From Exophiala sp. HKRS030 (lineage: Eukaryota; Ascomycota; Eurotiomycetes; Chaetothyriales; Herpotrichiellaceae), in the NCBI GenBank assembly GCA_023897205.1, contig JAHWDD010000010.1, forward strand, positions 1,612,001-1,676,000: a DNA stretch of 64,000 nucleotides. Reading direction: 5' to 3'. Each line of letters starts with the position of its first letter. The first letter of the stretch is position 1. Made by a program: the position numbers and the translations under genes. Below the pieces are notes generated by a model. The model ran no database searches and was not told where the DNA came from. It saw nothing but the letters and a program-made list of their open reading frames with translations. Positions 1 to 9,942 of this stretch are shown piece after piece.

Positions 1-721
1 TGCATGTGCGCTCCCACGCCCAGGAGTAGTCCCAAATGTACACAGAGAGTTCTAATGTAGGTTCCGGCTTCGCAGCTCACCCAGAAGACACCCAAATGTC
101 GATCATTGTCGAACTCGTAGAGTTTGCTTTCGTGAATCGTTCGGATACGCAGTTGGCGCTTGACAGCAGAGATGAGAGGAGGCCGCTGGAACAGAGCACC
201 GGTCAAAGTTTCGAGAGCGCGCGCAAATTGTGCTTCACCGCCAGGAAGTTTGTCGTGTAACCTGATGACACACACGTATTCTTTTCCTGCTCCTTGCTGG
301 GATTTCACCAGGCGTGTCGCTCTGTCCACGCATACAATCAAACAGCCTGTGACTTTTGGGTCCAGGGTTCCGCTGTGACCGGTCTTCTCAACTCGGAGTA
401 TTCGCTTGACCCACGCGACAACTTCATGGCTGGAAGGGTTCGAGGGTTTATCGAGATTGATGACTCCGGATGAGATGTATGACTTCAGATCACGTTTCAA
501 TGGCGTGCAGCCGACAGGGATGGGGGTGAAATGTCCCGTTCTGATCAATACTAAAAAAAGGTGTCAGTATACTCGGCACGGGTATGATTGTGAGGTTGGG
601 CTCTCAACGAACGCTTTTCATAGTTCTTAAGGAGCAATGGCCATTCAGAAGTTGGAATTTGGGGAGTGACGTTTTCTGGCTTGATGCTGTAGTCGACCTC
701 TTCGACCGCTACCTTCCCCAT
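1..721 (-). CDS. CBF5: H/ACA snoRNP pseudouridine synthase CBF5/dyskerin, 5' part, cut by window edge
   Basis: Catalytic subunit of H/ACA ribonucleoprotein, which pseudouridylates rRNA and snRNA in the nucleolus. Two exons are visible. Exon 1 is 721-613 and holds the family signature [12 protein letters not shown]. The intron is 612-551 (GTTCGT...TTTAG). Exon 2 runs from 550 off the left edge. The junction restores [14 protein letters not shown], then [13 protein letters not shown], and the catalytic motif [12 protein letters not shown] with its Asp. After that come [32 protein letters not shown] and [15 protein letters not shown]. The PUA domain and the lysine-rich tail lie outside the window. 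The start at 721 (MGKVAVEE) is preferred; an in-frame ATG at 739 is possible. The match to the family is near word for word, so identity is very secure. Confidence 0.95.
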
Positions 722-1195
722 ATTGGCGGTCTTCAACAACAGAGGAATACAATCGCTGGAGGCTCAATATCGATGCGTATGTGGATATTTGGCTGCGAGA
801 TGATACCCAATGAGTTGAGAGTGGTATACACCCCAACCCTGATGCCCTCCTATGGATACACAAAGAGAAATGTAGGTTGTGTAAGGATAATTTGATATGG
901 TTGCGAACATATGGAGAATGAGCAGAAAAAGTTCTTGACTGCGAATCTCTCGTGCGGAGCGAGCTTCGATTTCTGCACAAACCAGTCTAACGATATGGAG
1001 CCTAGTTCCAACTGCGTCTTGGCATACATCAACTTTCCGCCTTTTCCAAAATGCCCGTCAACCTCCACGCACCATTGCCAGCCTGTTCTGTTCTTGTTCC
1101 TTCAGCATCGCTCAATTTTCTCTACACAAGAATTTCTTTTCTCCTTTGGCCCAGCTTCATTGCAACATTGAGCCAGATGAGTGATCTTGTACACT
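722..1195. other. Intergenic region between CBF5 and the Derlin gene
   Basis: Divergent intergenic space, presumably promoters and 5' UTRs of CBF5 (-) and the Derlin gene (+). A pyrimidine-rich stretch at about 1085-1150 precedes the Derlin start. Short open frames here show no family features. Confidence 0.5.
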
Positions 1196-2437
1196 ATGGC
1201 AGACATTATGGACAAGTTCTGGAGTGCTCCTCCAGTCACAAGGTTTGTTAATCCGCACGAGGTGAAAGATTCCTTTTTCACCTTCGGCTGACATACTGAA
1301 TCACACAGAACAATTGTGGCCGCCATGTTTGTTGAGTCTGCTATTGTTTATGGAGGCATCCTCTCTCCAACCTATGTAATATATTATACGCCATATCTAT
1401 TCAAGCTTCCCCCACAGCTATGGCGACTTCTCTCCTCCTTCATTTTGACCGGTTCCGGCTTCTCCTTCGTCTTCGACTTGTACTTCAGTAAGATCTTCTG
1501 TCCAGGCAAGACTTCTGGCACTGAAAACTGCTGACAACTTCCAGTGTTCACCTATGCCTCCGGCCTGGAGCTCAATTCACCTCGCTTCTCACAACCCGGA
1601 GATTTCTTCACTTATGTTGTTTTTAATGCATCAGTCATCTGGGTAAGTGCCGAGGTGTCGGTCCACAATTCATTTTACCATTCCCCTTTCCCGCTCCGAA
1701 TTCACAATTCCCAAACCTCGCATATCTGCCCGCCCAGCCTTTTCTAGCTGAAGCGGTTCCTGGAACTGAGGAAGATTACCCCTGTTGCGCATACAGCTCC
1801 ATCATTCGCAAAACTGTCAAAGGACTGTATGTGGTTCAGGCATGGTGGCAGCTCGATTGAGAATAGCTTTCGTAATTATGTGTTTACGTTTTGCGGTTGG
1901 AGCTCCCTACATCAAGTTGATCATTTCTCAATATTGTTTTACGAATTGTTGAGAATGACCAGCTAACCAAAGTCACAGTTGACGGCTGGAGTCCTTCTCA
2001 ATGGGTTTATCTTCACGCAAGCACTCTTACTTGCATTCATATACACTTTTGCCCAAGACAACCGGGGAAAGAAAGCTCATTTCGTGATTCTACAAATCCC
2101 TGTAGAATTGTTGCCGTGGGCCATGCTCACGCTCACCCTGATTATGGCCGGCCCGCAAGGGGCTCTCCAGCAAGCAACTGGGGTTTTGGCGGCACATCTA
2201 TACGACTTTCTCACACGATTGTATCCGACATTTCAAGGTGGACGGAATTACATCCAGACCCCAGCGCCTATCAAACGATACTTCGGTGCAAACAGGAGTT
2301 CTTCCACCACTAGAGCGTACGGAACAAGCTTTCAACCTGGTCATAATGTACCGCAGCAGCAAAGCCGAGGTTGGACAAGTAGCTTCACGAATAGCTGGGG
2401 CGGTAGAGGCGCTGGCCGTAGGCTGGGAGGAGATTGA
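1196..2437 (+). CDS. Derlin (Der1/Dfm1-like ERAD rhomboid pseudoprotease)
   Basis: ER membrane protein of the rhomboid fold that takes part in retrotranslocation of misfolded proteins to Cdc48. Four exons fit: 1196-1242, 1309-1487, 1545-1642 and 1979-2437, giving 260 aa. Family landmarks are the opening MADIMDKFWSAPPVTR, the WR motif in PPQLWRLLSSF, YASGLELNSPRFSQPGDFF, and the late helix ending in HLYDFLTRLYPTFQGG followed by RNYIQTP. The C-terminus has GGRGAGRRLGG, which fits an SHP box used to bind Cdc48/p97. The third intron (336 nt) is much longer than the others; phases agree at every junction. Der1 and Dfm1 cannot be told apart with certainty, but the SHP-like tail is more Dfm1/Derlin-1-like. 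Confidence 0.93.
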
Positions 2438-3379
2438 AGCTCTGACTCACCCTTCTGTATGATACCATGACATGTACAACATCATAATACTAGATACCCA
2501 CGAGACTTCTCAACAATTCGATTCGGTTTGGTCGAGCCATCATAAGGTTGCATGTTCAGACCAGCCTCGCCACGACGCCAATCACTGGTGAAGCGGAAAA
2601 ACGCATGCCCGGCATTTACCTGGCTCTTTTTGCCAAGGCGTAGATCGTCCGAATGTGGAAAGTCTGCTACATTTACAGCCTCACGGCTCAAATCCTGTAA
2701 CATCAACAGCCTCGTTGGACCCCACATTCCTCACACGTTGATCGTCTCGGGAAAGTAGAGTCCGTACGGCAGCCTTCGTTTGTGGGTATCTACATTCCTC
2801 GCTTTTCCATCGGTAGACAAAGACGAGAAATCCACATTACCTAACAGGATCTCCACATACGATGGAACGGCTTTTCAATTGGACTCAAGCTGTTGACGAC
2901 GACACTTGATGTACGTCTCTGATGCGCCAGATGTTCGAAACTGCAATCCACTTCCAGCGCACGGCGAATGCATCTCAGTGCTTGCTTTCAGCAAGCAACA
3001 GCCAAGCCGGAATCCAGGAGATGGCGGTTCCATCCACTTTATGTGGAATGTCTCAACCCTTCCACGAGACAGATGGAGAAACGCATATTTGAAATGTTGT
3101 TCGACGGCCGGGGAAAGCCTTAATGTCCTGGAGTGAAATGCCTTTATATTTATCGTCTCTTCGCCTCGCTAATCAAGGACTGAATTATCACGGCACCTTT
3201 CCTTACCGAGTTCATTTTTCCTGCATCTTTGCATTTTCAGGCCGGTCCTGTACATTCTCTTCATTTCGCCTAAGTCTCGTCCAGCACACCTTCTTTGCTA
3301 ATCCCGGAAGACGGGCTGTTCCTTCGTGTTCAAATTTTATCTCAGCACGGACAGGACTTCGTGTGTATATTCAGACATC
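2438..3379. other. Intergenic region downstream of Derlin
   Basis: No complete gene is seen. The minus strand holds one long but interrupted reading frame (2482 to about 2878, listed separately). The remainder to 3379 is pyrimidine-rich and probably the promoter and 5' leader of the alanine-rich gene. Confidence 0.4.
2482..2878 (-). pseudogene. Possible gene remnant with one in-frame stop, unrecognised
   Basis: On the minus strand a frame stays open from about 2878 to the stop at 2482 apart from one TGA at 2733-2731. Its composition looks protein-like (for example KRRLPYGLYFPETINV before the TGA and DLSREAVNVADFPHSDDL after it). I do not recognise the family. The TGA could lie in a very short intron (GTGTGA...TTACAG, about 42 nt), or the segment may be a decayed gene or chance. 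No start codon or upstream exon could be fixed. Confidence 0.25.
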
Positions 3380-4720
3380 ATGGGCCGGTTCCTGCTACTC
3401 AGTTTTCTCTCAACTCTCTTTGTCCTGCCCAACGTATTGGCATGGTCCCACATACAAACCGCACAATCACTGGCATTGAGCCATGTCATTTTCTTTCCCA
3501 CCATCTTTGCACCGGCAGTTTCGGCTTATGTTGTCACTCCCCCTCCTGGGAAGCGACATGGTGGATTGAACGCAAAGAGGAACAGCGCAGCAAATGCGGC
3601 TAAAGGTGGTGTGGCTGAAGGTGCTGCTCCCGCTTCTGCCAATGCTCCTGCGGTAGAAGCAGGTGCTCAAGCTGGTCAAGAGCAAGCCGCCGCAGCAAAC
3701 GCTACAGCTGCAGTTGCAGCGAACGGAACGGCCAATGCAACCGAGACTCAAGCCGCTGCCGCGCAAGCCGCTGCTGCTACAGGCGTTGCTGATGCCCTGG
3801 TTGTCCAGAATCAATGTATCTCTCGTGCCGTTGACGCCGCCAATGTTGCCGCCGCCGGAGCCCAACCAGCAGCCGCCGCTAACGTAGCCGCGGAAGCCTC
3901 TGCGACGGCTACTGCTGCTGCAGTTGAGGGTGCTGCAGCTGCGGCCACAGCTTCGGCCGAAGGCGCTGCGGGCGTTGCTACTGCTTCAGTTGAAGGAGCT
4001 GCTGGTGCGACTGCTGCTCCAGCTGAGGGTGCTGCTGCTGCCTCTGCTTCCGTTGAAGGAGCTGCTGGTGTGACTGCTTCCGTTGAAGGTGCGGCGAGTG
4101 TTGCTACTGCTCCGGCTGAGGGTGCTGCTGCTGCGGCCACTGCTTCCGCTGAAGGCGCCGCGGGCGTTGCTACGGCCTCAGCCGAAGGAGCTGCAGCTGC
4201 AGCTACAACAGCAGCTGCGGCGGGCAATGGGACTGAGGCTGCCGCCGCAGCTGCCGCAAACCCGCCTGCTCAAGGCACGGACGTGACTGTTGCCGCGATT
4301 GCCGCTGCTTGCGGCGCAACTGTCGCTGATGTCGAGTCCTTTATTGCCTCTCAACAGGCCGCGGCCCAGAATGCGAATAATCAGGTAATCACTATTGAAA
4401 TCCTCACTGGAGCCGCGGCCAATCAACAGCAGGGCCAAGGTCAAGGTCGGGAACAAGGACAAGCCCAGGGACAAGCCCAGGGTCAAGCCCAGGGTGAAGG
4501 TCAAGGCCAGGAGCAAGGCAATGGTCGTAACGCTGGTGGAAACGGTCAAGGAGCAGCCCGCGGCAACGGCCAAGGTGCAGAACCAGCGGAAAACGATAAG
4601 CGTGCGGCGGCTCCGGAACCGGTGCCTGTGCCCGTGCCGCAGGCTCTGCCTAATCCAGCCCGTGCCGCAAATGTTGTGCGACGAAATGTCAAACCTGGTT
4701 ACAAGTTTAAGCTGTTCTGA
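3380..4720 (+). CDS. Secreted alanine-rich low-complexity protein with 11-residue repeats
   Basis: A 446-aa protein of unknown function. The chosen start at 3380 gives a clear signal peptide (MGRFLLLSFLSTLFVLPNVLA); an in-frame ATG at 3326 would bury it behind 18 polar residues. A second hydrophobic stretch follows, then YVVTPPPGKR. The body is Ala-rich with about nine units of the form (A/V)EGAAxxATAS. A short, less repetitive block follows (IAAACGATVADVESFIASQQ), then a Gly/Gln tract, and a basic C-terminus ending NVKPGYKFKLF. Dibasic KR sites (PGKR, NAKR, NDKR) and RR near the end are possible Kex2 cleavage points. One exon; GC-rich codons dominate. It could be a cell-wall or matrix protein; the 11-residue period recalls LEA or alanine-rich ice-binding proteins, but this is only an analogy. 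Confidence 0.75.
   Translation: MGRFLLLSFLSTLFVLPNVLAWSHIQTAQSLALSHVIFFPTIFAPAVSAYVVTPPPGKRHGGLNAKRNSAANAAKGGVAEGAAPASANAPAVEAGAQAGQEQAAAANATAAVAANGTANATETQAAAAQAAAATGVADALVVQNQCISRAVDAANVAAAGAQPAAAANVAAEASATATAAAVEGAAAAATASAEGAAGVATASVEGAAGATAAPAEGAAAASASVEGAAGVTASVEGAASVATAPAEGAAAAATASAEGAAGVATASAEGAAAAATTAAAAGNGTEAAAAAAANPPAQGTDVTVAAIAAACGATVADVESFIASQQAAAQNANNQVITIEILTGAAANQQQGQGQGREQGQAQGQAQGQAQGEGQGQEQGNGRNAGGNGQGAARGNGQGAEPAENDKRAAAPEPVPVPVPQALPNPARAANVVRRNVKPGYKFKLF
3923..4213 (+). repeat. Tandem 33/30-nt coding repeat, about 9 units
   Basis: Nine imperfect units of 33 nt (two of 30 nt) encode VEGAAAAATAS-like peptides. Val or Ala at position 1 is followed by an invariant EGAA. Units differ at third positions and at the Val/Ala, Ser/Pro and Gly/Ala sites, so they are old duplications rather than a recent expansion. 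Confidence 0.85.
4424..4580 (+). repeat. Gly/Gln-rich coding repeat (QGQ, AQG units)
   Basis: Short repeats of CAAGGT/CAAGCCCAGGGA type encode QGQAQGQAQG and then the looser GNGQGAARGNGQG. They lie in frame in the alanine-rich secreted protein, near its C-terminus. Confidence 0.8.
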
Positions 4721-5410
4721 ACGCGAAAGATCAGATCGGCCTTGGGGCCCTTGAGCCCAGTATGGCGACGGACCTGCCGTGGCTGGACCACAGCCCCTTT
4801 ACCTGGTGTGGGGGTCAGGCATTCAACCTGTGGACTTTAGAGGAAATATTTGGGGATCTTTGGTTTGGCTGGCAGGTATGGCCCTTTGTATGGTCGCTGG
4901 AGCCCCATCAGAATGTATAACATGAAACGAAAGTCACGACGAAAAAGTCAAACATAGATGAAAGACCCAACACAAAAGGGATGCAAGTAGCAACAAGGGT
5001 AAGCTTCAGTCGCTTTGGCCGCAGCCGACAGAATATATAAAAAGCATAAAGTTTTCGAAGAGGACAGATTTCAGTGCAAATGTTTGTGAGACTTAGAGTC
5101 TTCTCTTGCTATCAACTATCTGAAGGATGCCTGAGTCCTAGATAGTTGAATGTCAAGCTGTATCGAGATTCAAGCACAATTGCAGAGCCGCTGGAACATT
5201 TCGGAGTTGATTGATGCAGTTCGCGGCAGATAAGCGCTGGTGATGATACATGTGGTGTCTGAGGAGCGCACGTGAAACTGTGATGAACGGTGATACTAAA
5301 CTTTATCACTACCTGCGTCTTGATCATACATGGGGCCATCAAGCTCTTGATGTGTCGACTCTTGGAATGGAAGTCATATCGTAGAACGGCATGACGCTGT
5401 GCAGGATTGC
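4721..5410. other. Intergenic region between convergent genes
   Basis: Sits between the 3' end of the alanine-rich gene (+) and the 3' end of the PARP gene (-). It holds only short open frames and AT-rich patches suited to 3' UTRs. Nothing else seen. Confidence 0.5.
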
Positions 5411-7554
5411 TCACATCTTGACCCGCAGAAGATATCTGAGCTTGATCTGGGCAACGTCGTAGACGATGTACTCGTTGTACATGAGTCCAGCATTAGGTTC
5501 GTTAGTTGCGCCTGGTGGCTTTTTGCCGACATCGGGCATGCGAACACCTTTCAGGTCTTTGTGAATGCATCCTGCATCTTTCCATGCTTGTGGAGCTGTC
5601 ATACCTACCCCTAAGGTTGAGATGCAATCATTTTCTTTGGCCCTCTTGCCCGCGTTGTAGTCGGAGTCCGTCAACTTCAGGGGTGGTTTACCAAGCTCGG
5701 CTTCGCAAAGAAGGAGAAGGCCCGTACCATTGCTGACATATGACGCACAATAGCCAGCGCTCTTGGTACTCATGTCTGCAAGATAAACACCTTTGCCAAA
5801 CATGTAACCAGATACGGGAGCTTCTGGAGGTGCAATACGCAAACCCTGGCTGAGAATGCCACCAAAGTTCGTACAACGTGAGCCATGCCAAAGTAGACGT
5901 CGATCACTCTTCGCACCCATCTTTGCATACTCAGAGTTGCGAAACCGATCGTCTTCTCCGGTGCGTTCAATGCGAAAGATGTCTTCCACTTGATATGTGA
6001 TTGCGTGCGTGTGGCCTGATGATTTGTTCAGATAGATATCGATCTCTTTGAACTCTTTGCTTTTGGGGTCGATCGGAGTCATTTCCTTCATATCGAGACC
6101 AAGATACTGTCTGTCCAGGACATGAATCCCGGCTTGGTCCGTGTTTCCTTTGGCTGACTTCATTATCTCGTTTGCAAGTTGCATATCTGTCAAGGTTTCC
6201 AAGAGTTCTATCTCTTTCTGTTGATAAAGTTAGCATTACATTGTCACCAGTTTCGGCATCGACATACCTTAATGAGTCTCATGTCTCGGAGAATTGGCAG
6301 GGCATTGCGGCCAACAACATGTGGCACAAGTGAAAAGTACAGATTACTTCTTTGTTCGACCGCAGCAGCATAAGGAGTACCGCTTGAGGTCGCCGAGGCG
6401 GGATCACCAATAATAGCAGCCAGCTCTTTAAGTACTTCGTAGCCTTTCAGAAGAGTTTTCTTGCTCAGTTTCCCCAATGGCATCTTGGTTGCATCGTAGT
6501 CAAGTGAGCTCATTGTTGCGTTGAAAAGATCCGTATTGAAGATCAGCTCCATCAATTTTTGTACCGGTTCGACCAGTTTACTCTCCACCACGGTAAAGTC
6601 TGCCTCTTCTGCCTCTTCTTCATCTTTGACCGACTCTCGTTTTCCGCGAGGTTCGTCCTCATCGTCGGATTCCGCATAATTGATCTCAATGAAGACGTAC
6701 TTCCCATTTTTTATAGGTCCATCCCGATTATCCCAGGAATTTCCAATTTTGTCCTTGAACTTCTTTTGAAATTCAGCCATAGCAGAGTCCAAGGTACCAT
6801 CTCCAAGCAATTTGTTTTGACCACGCTCGCCAACTCGGCCCCAACGTGTCCAGCATGAGTAGTGATCACCTGGCTTCCTGAGGATTTGAAGTTTGTAGAA
6901 TTTGTTGTTGTTATTACCGGCATTAGATTGGTTCAAAGTCGCATCCCACGGTAGTCCGTCATCATCCACGTAAACTGTATAGGTTGAAGGATTTGGAACA
7001 TGTTCATCAACCGGGATCACGATCTTGGGCTTTGCCTGGCTAGGCCCCTTCAGTGTGCTGGGTGCAGATGACTTGGTTCGCTTTGCGTCTTGGACCTGAA
7101 CACTGTCATCTTGGCGTTTGCGCTTGCTGGAAACAGCTTTGTCGGCTTTCTGTAAAGTTGTCTGGTTGTCAGAATCGCCATCGAGTGCATTGGCTCCACC
7201 ACTCATGGTAGCAGACGTGCCAAGGGCGTAATCGTCGACGGGCACTGGAGCATTAGCTGCCAAAGAATCAGCGAGCCAATCATAGGTGACGATGGTGATA
7301 TTCGGAAAGTCTCGAGTGGCCTCTTTGACCTTATTGATCTGTTTGTCAAATTGGGTTTCGGAGACCACTAAATGGCTAGCCTGGTCAAGATTTGTCGCAT
7401 AGGTTCCACCAGAAAGTGCTATGTCCGCCTTTACCTGGGGAAGGGATTTTCCAGCAAAGTTCGGAGGACGCGAGGCAGCATATGAGGCAAAAGTAATGGT
7501 GACTCCGGAAAGAGACTGGCTTGGTGCCGGCGGAGGTTGCTTGATACGTGGCAT
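5411..7554 (-). CDS. Poly(ADP-ribose) polymerase (BRCT-WGR-PARP)
   Basis: Nuclear enzyme that transfers ADP-ribose from NAD+ to proteins, usually in DNA-damage signalling. Two exons, 7554-6268 and 6217-5411; the 50-nt intron (GTATGT...CAACAG) has a perfect TGCTAAC branch site. Product 697 aa. Domain order: N-terminal BRCT (about 15-115), a Lys-rich linker (SSKRKRQDD), WGR domain (TRWGRVGERG), an acidic linker, helical regulatory domain (LGKLSKKTLLKGYEVL), then the catalytic domain. All three catalytic residues are present: His in LLWHGSRCTNF, Tyr in YLADMSTKSAGYC, and Glu in NEYIVYD. No zinc fingers, as is normal for fungal PARPs (PrpA of Aspergillus). Start at 7554 (MPRIKQPP) is preferred over an in-frame ATG at 7683, which adds 43 residues without clear homology. 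Confidence 0.95.
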
Positions 7555-7960
7555 CTCGTTCGAACTCAACGCATCGAAACGATGACCGATTTCGATTGAT
7601 TGTGCCTGTAATTCAGGAATTTTCGGCCACTCTTGTAGGATGTTCAGGTGAGGACGCACAAGCCTCAACTGGGAAACCTCCAAGGCTCCAACTCATCTTT
7701 GATCCAAAATGGGGAAAGTGCAAGGCCACCGGACGCGTTAGACGCGTCGCGCGCAGGCAGAGCGACGCCAAATCACATGATTCGAAATGACGTCCTCTGA
7801 CACATCGATGTATCGATTTCCTGCCTGTCTTTGCCTGTCCGCTCCCAATGATCATTGAGGACCGAGTAAGTTGAGCAACAAATCGCCACAAAGCCAGCAG
7901 AATTGAACGGAATGTTTTGTGGCAGCTGGATCGATAACAACTCCCATCGAACAAACGAGC
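7555..7960. promoter_or_regulatory. Bidirectional promoter region, PARP / VMS1
   Basis: 406 bp between the divergent starts of the PARP and VMS1 genes. It contains repeated ACGCGT-type words near 7733-7745 (GGACGCGTTAGACGCGTCGCG), which resemble MCB/MluI cell-cycle boxes. That link is inference only. Confidence 0.45.
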
Positions 7961-9942
7961 ATGATGGTGGAGCTTAAAGTGGAAACCAACCCGCTGCTCA
8001 AACGTCCACTTTATGGTAAGACCAATGAATCACTCTAGGAATTGCCAGTAGAACCACGCTGATTTTGGCTTCAGTATACGATCTGCCTACCGAGCTGCTT
8101 CATACACTTACGGTCGTAGGATCCGATTCCACCCAGCCCGCCCCCGAAGAGACGAGTACACCCCATCAGAGGAGTCCCAACGAGAATGAGGCAGGCGGTT
8201 CCACGGCGTGCGCATTATGTAAGGCGTCATTCTCAAATGTTCAAGATCAAAGACAGCACGTCAGATCCGACTTCCACAGATACAACCTCAAATTAAGCAT
8301 AAAACAAAGCCCTCCGATCGATGAGGCTACCTTTGTGAAACTCATAGGTGATTTGGATGAGTCCCTATCAGGTTCGGATACGGAGGATTCGGAGGAAGAT
8401 GAGGAGCGGAACGCCTCTGGAGACACAACACTTAGTTCCCTCCTGAAGAGACAGGCTAAATTACACGCAACTGAGACGGAAGATGAGCCCAATGGTCTTC
8501 GGAAACGAGGTGCAGGCAGTGCTCCGATGCTGTGGTTATCCAGCACCAAATTCGAGGAAGACGTTGGCTTTGGTGTTTACAAAGCTATCCTGTCGAATGC
8601 GGAGCAAGAAACTGCATCAACCTCTCTGATTGAGATCTTGCAGCGTAAGCAATTGAAGCCTGTCATGGCTAAACAGAGCGGAGGCGCAAATTCGTCGTTG
8701 TCACTACAAAAAGATCCTCACTTCTTTCTCTGCATGATCGGAGGCGGTCATTTTGCAGCCATGATCGTGTCCCTTGTGCCAGAGATTCGCAAAGGTCCAG
8801 GTGGTGTGGAGGAGCGACATGCTGTTGTGTTGGCGCATAAGACGTTTCACAGGTACACAACGCGGAGGAAACAAGGTGGGTCTCAATCGGCGAACGACAA
8901 CGCGAAAGGAAACGCACATTCAGCAGGATCTTCAATACGAAGATATAACGAGATGGCGCTAGAGGCCGATGTTCGAAGCATTCTGTCAGAGTGGAAAGGT
9001 ATGATCGACACGGCAGAGCTTTTGTTCTTTCGGGCGACTGGCACGACTAATCGAAGAACGTTATTCGGTCCCTATGATGGCCAAGTGGTACACAAGAACG
9101 ATCCGCGCGTTCGAGGCTTTCCATTTAGCACTCGTCGAGCAACGCAAGCAGAGCTTCTACGTTCTTTCCAAGAACTAACAAGGCTGAAAATAGGCAAATT
9201 GGTTGAGCCGACGCCAGACAAGGCCCCAGTAGTAAAACAAGCGGCGAAGGACTCCAAGCTAAAGTCATTAGCACCTAAGTTGTCACAGGAAGAAGAAGCA
9301 GCGCAATTGCATACAGCACAACTTCAAGCTTTAATCCGCAGGTCCAAGGCTCCTGGAGTGTTATCTTACCTCGCAAAGAATGAATTATCCCCGAATTTTT
9401 TCTTCTGGCCAAGGTCCGAACACCATCATGCGCCAACTCCACTGCATCTCTCGGCGTCGACCAACTCTCCAGCGTTGATACTGTCGTTGTTGACGAAGGC
9501 GAGGGCTGATCCTACAATCGAAAACGGCGACGGTAAGACGGCATACGATATTGCTGGTGACGTCAAAACACGCGACGCGTTTCGTGTGGCTCGATCTCAA
9601 TTAGGAGAAGAGGAGATAGATTGGTCGAGTGCTCGCGTTCCATCAGCATTGACCTCAACAGAATACGAGGCGAAAAATCAACGTGAGAAAGCGGCTTCAG
9701 AAGCAGCAGAGGCACAGAGGAGACAAGCGGATCTCGAGCAAATTCGAAAAGGCGAGGAACAGAAGCACGTGGAGAGGATAGAGAAAAGGGCAGGGCCAGG
9801 TAAACCTCTGGCGGAAAAAACTGGGTCAGAAAAGCGAGAGGAAGAGACCAGAGGCCTCACGCCTGAGCAGCGAACGAAGCTTGAACGGGAGCGTAGGGCG
9901 AGGGCGGCGGAAGAACGGATGAAGCGAATGCAGGGCAAGTAG
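7961..9942 (+). CDS. VMS1: VMS1/ANKZF1-type peptidyl-tRNA endonuclease/hydrolase of ribosome quality control
   Basis: Releases stalled nascent chains from 60S peptidyl-tRNA and recruits Cdc48. Two exons: 7961-8015 and 8075-9942 (intron 8016-8074, GTAAGA...TTCAG), 640 aa. The first exon is needed to give RPLYVYDLPTELL, the family's N-terminal signature. A C2H2 finger spans about 64-86 (C64, C67, H80, H86). The VLRF1 release-factor domain follows (FFLCMIGGGHFAAMIV; then a catalytic-loop-like RKQGGSQS with Gln). Ankyrin-like repeats come next (TPLHLSASTNSPALI, DGKTAYDIAGD), then a coiled coil, and a C-terminal VCP-interacting motif RERRARAAEER that matches Rx5AAx2R. All functional modules are intact. 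Confidence 0.94.

Noticed and set aside
3811..4227. Long minus-strand Ala/Pro/Glu-rich frame (138 codons)
   Set aside because: Mirror of the GC-rich tandem repeat in the secreted alanine-rich gene; no signal or domain of its own.
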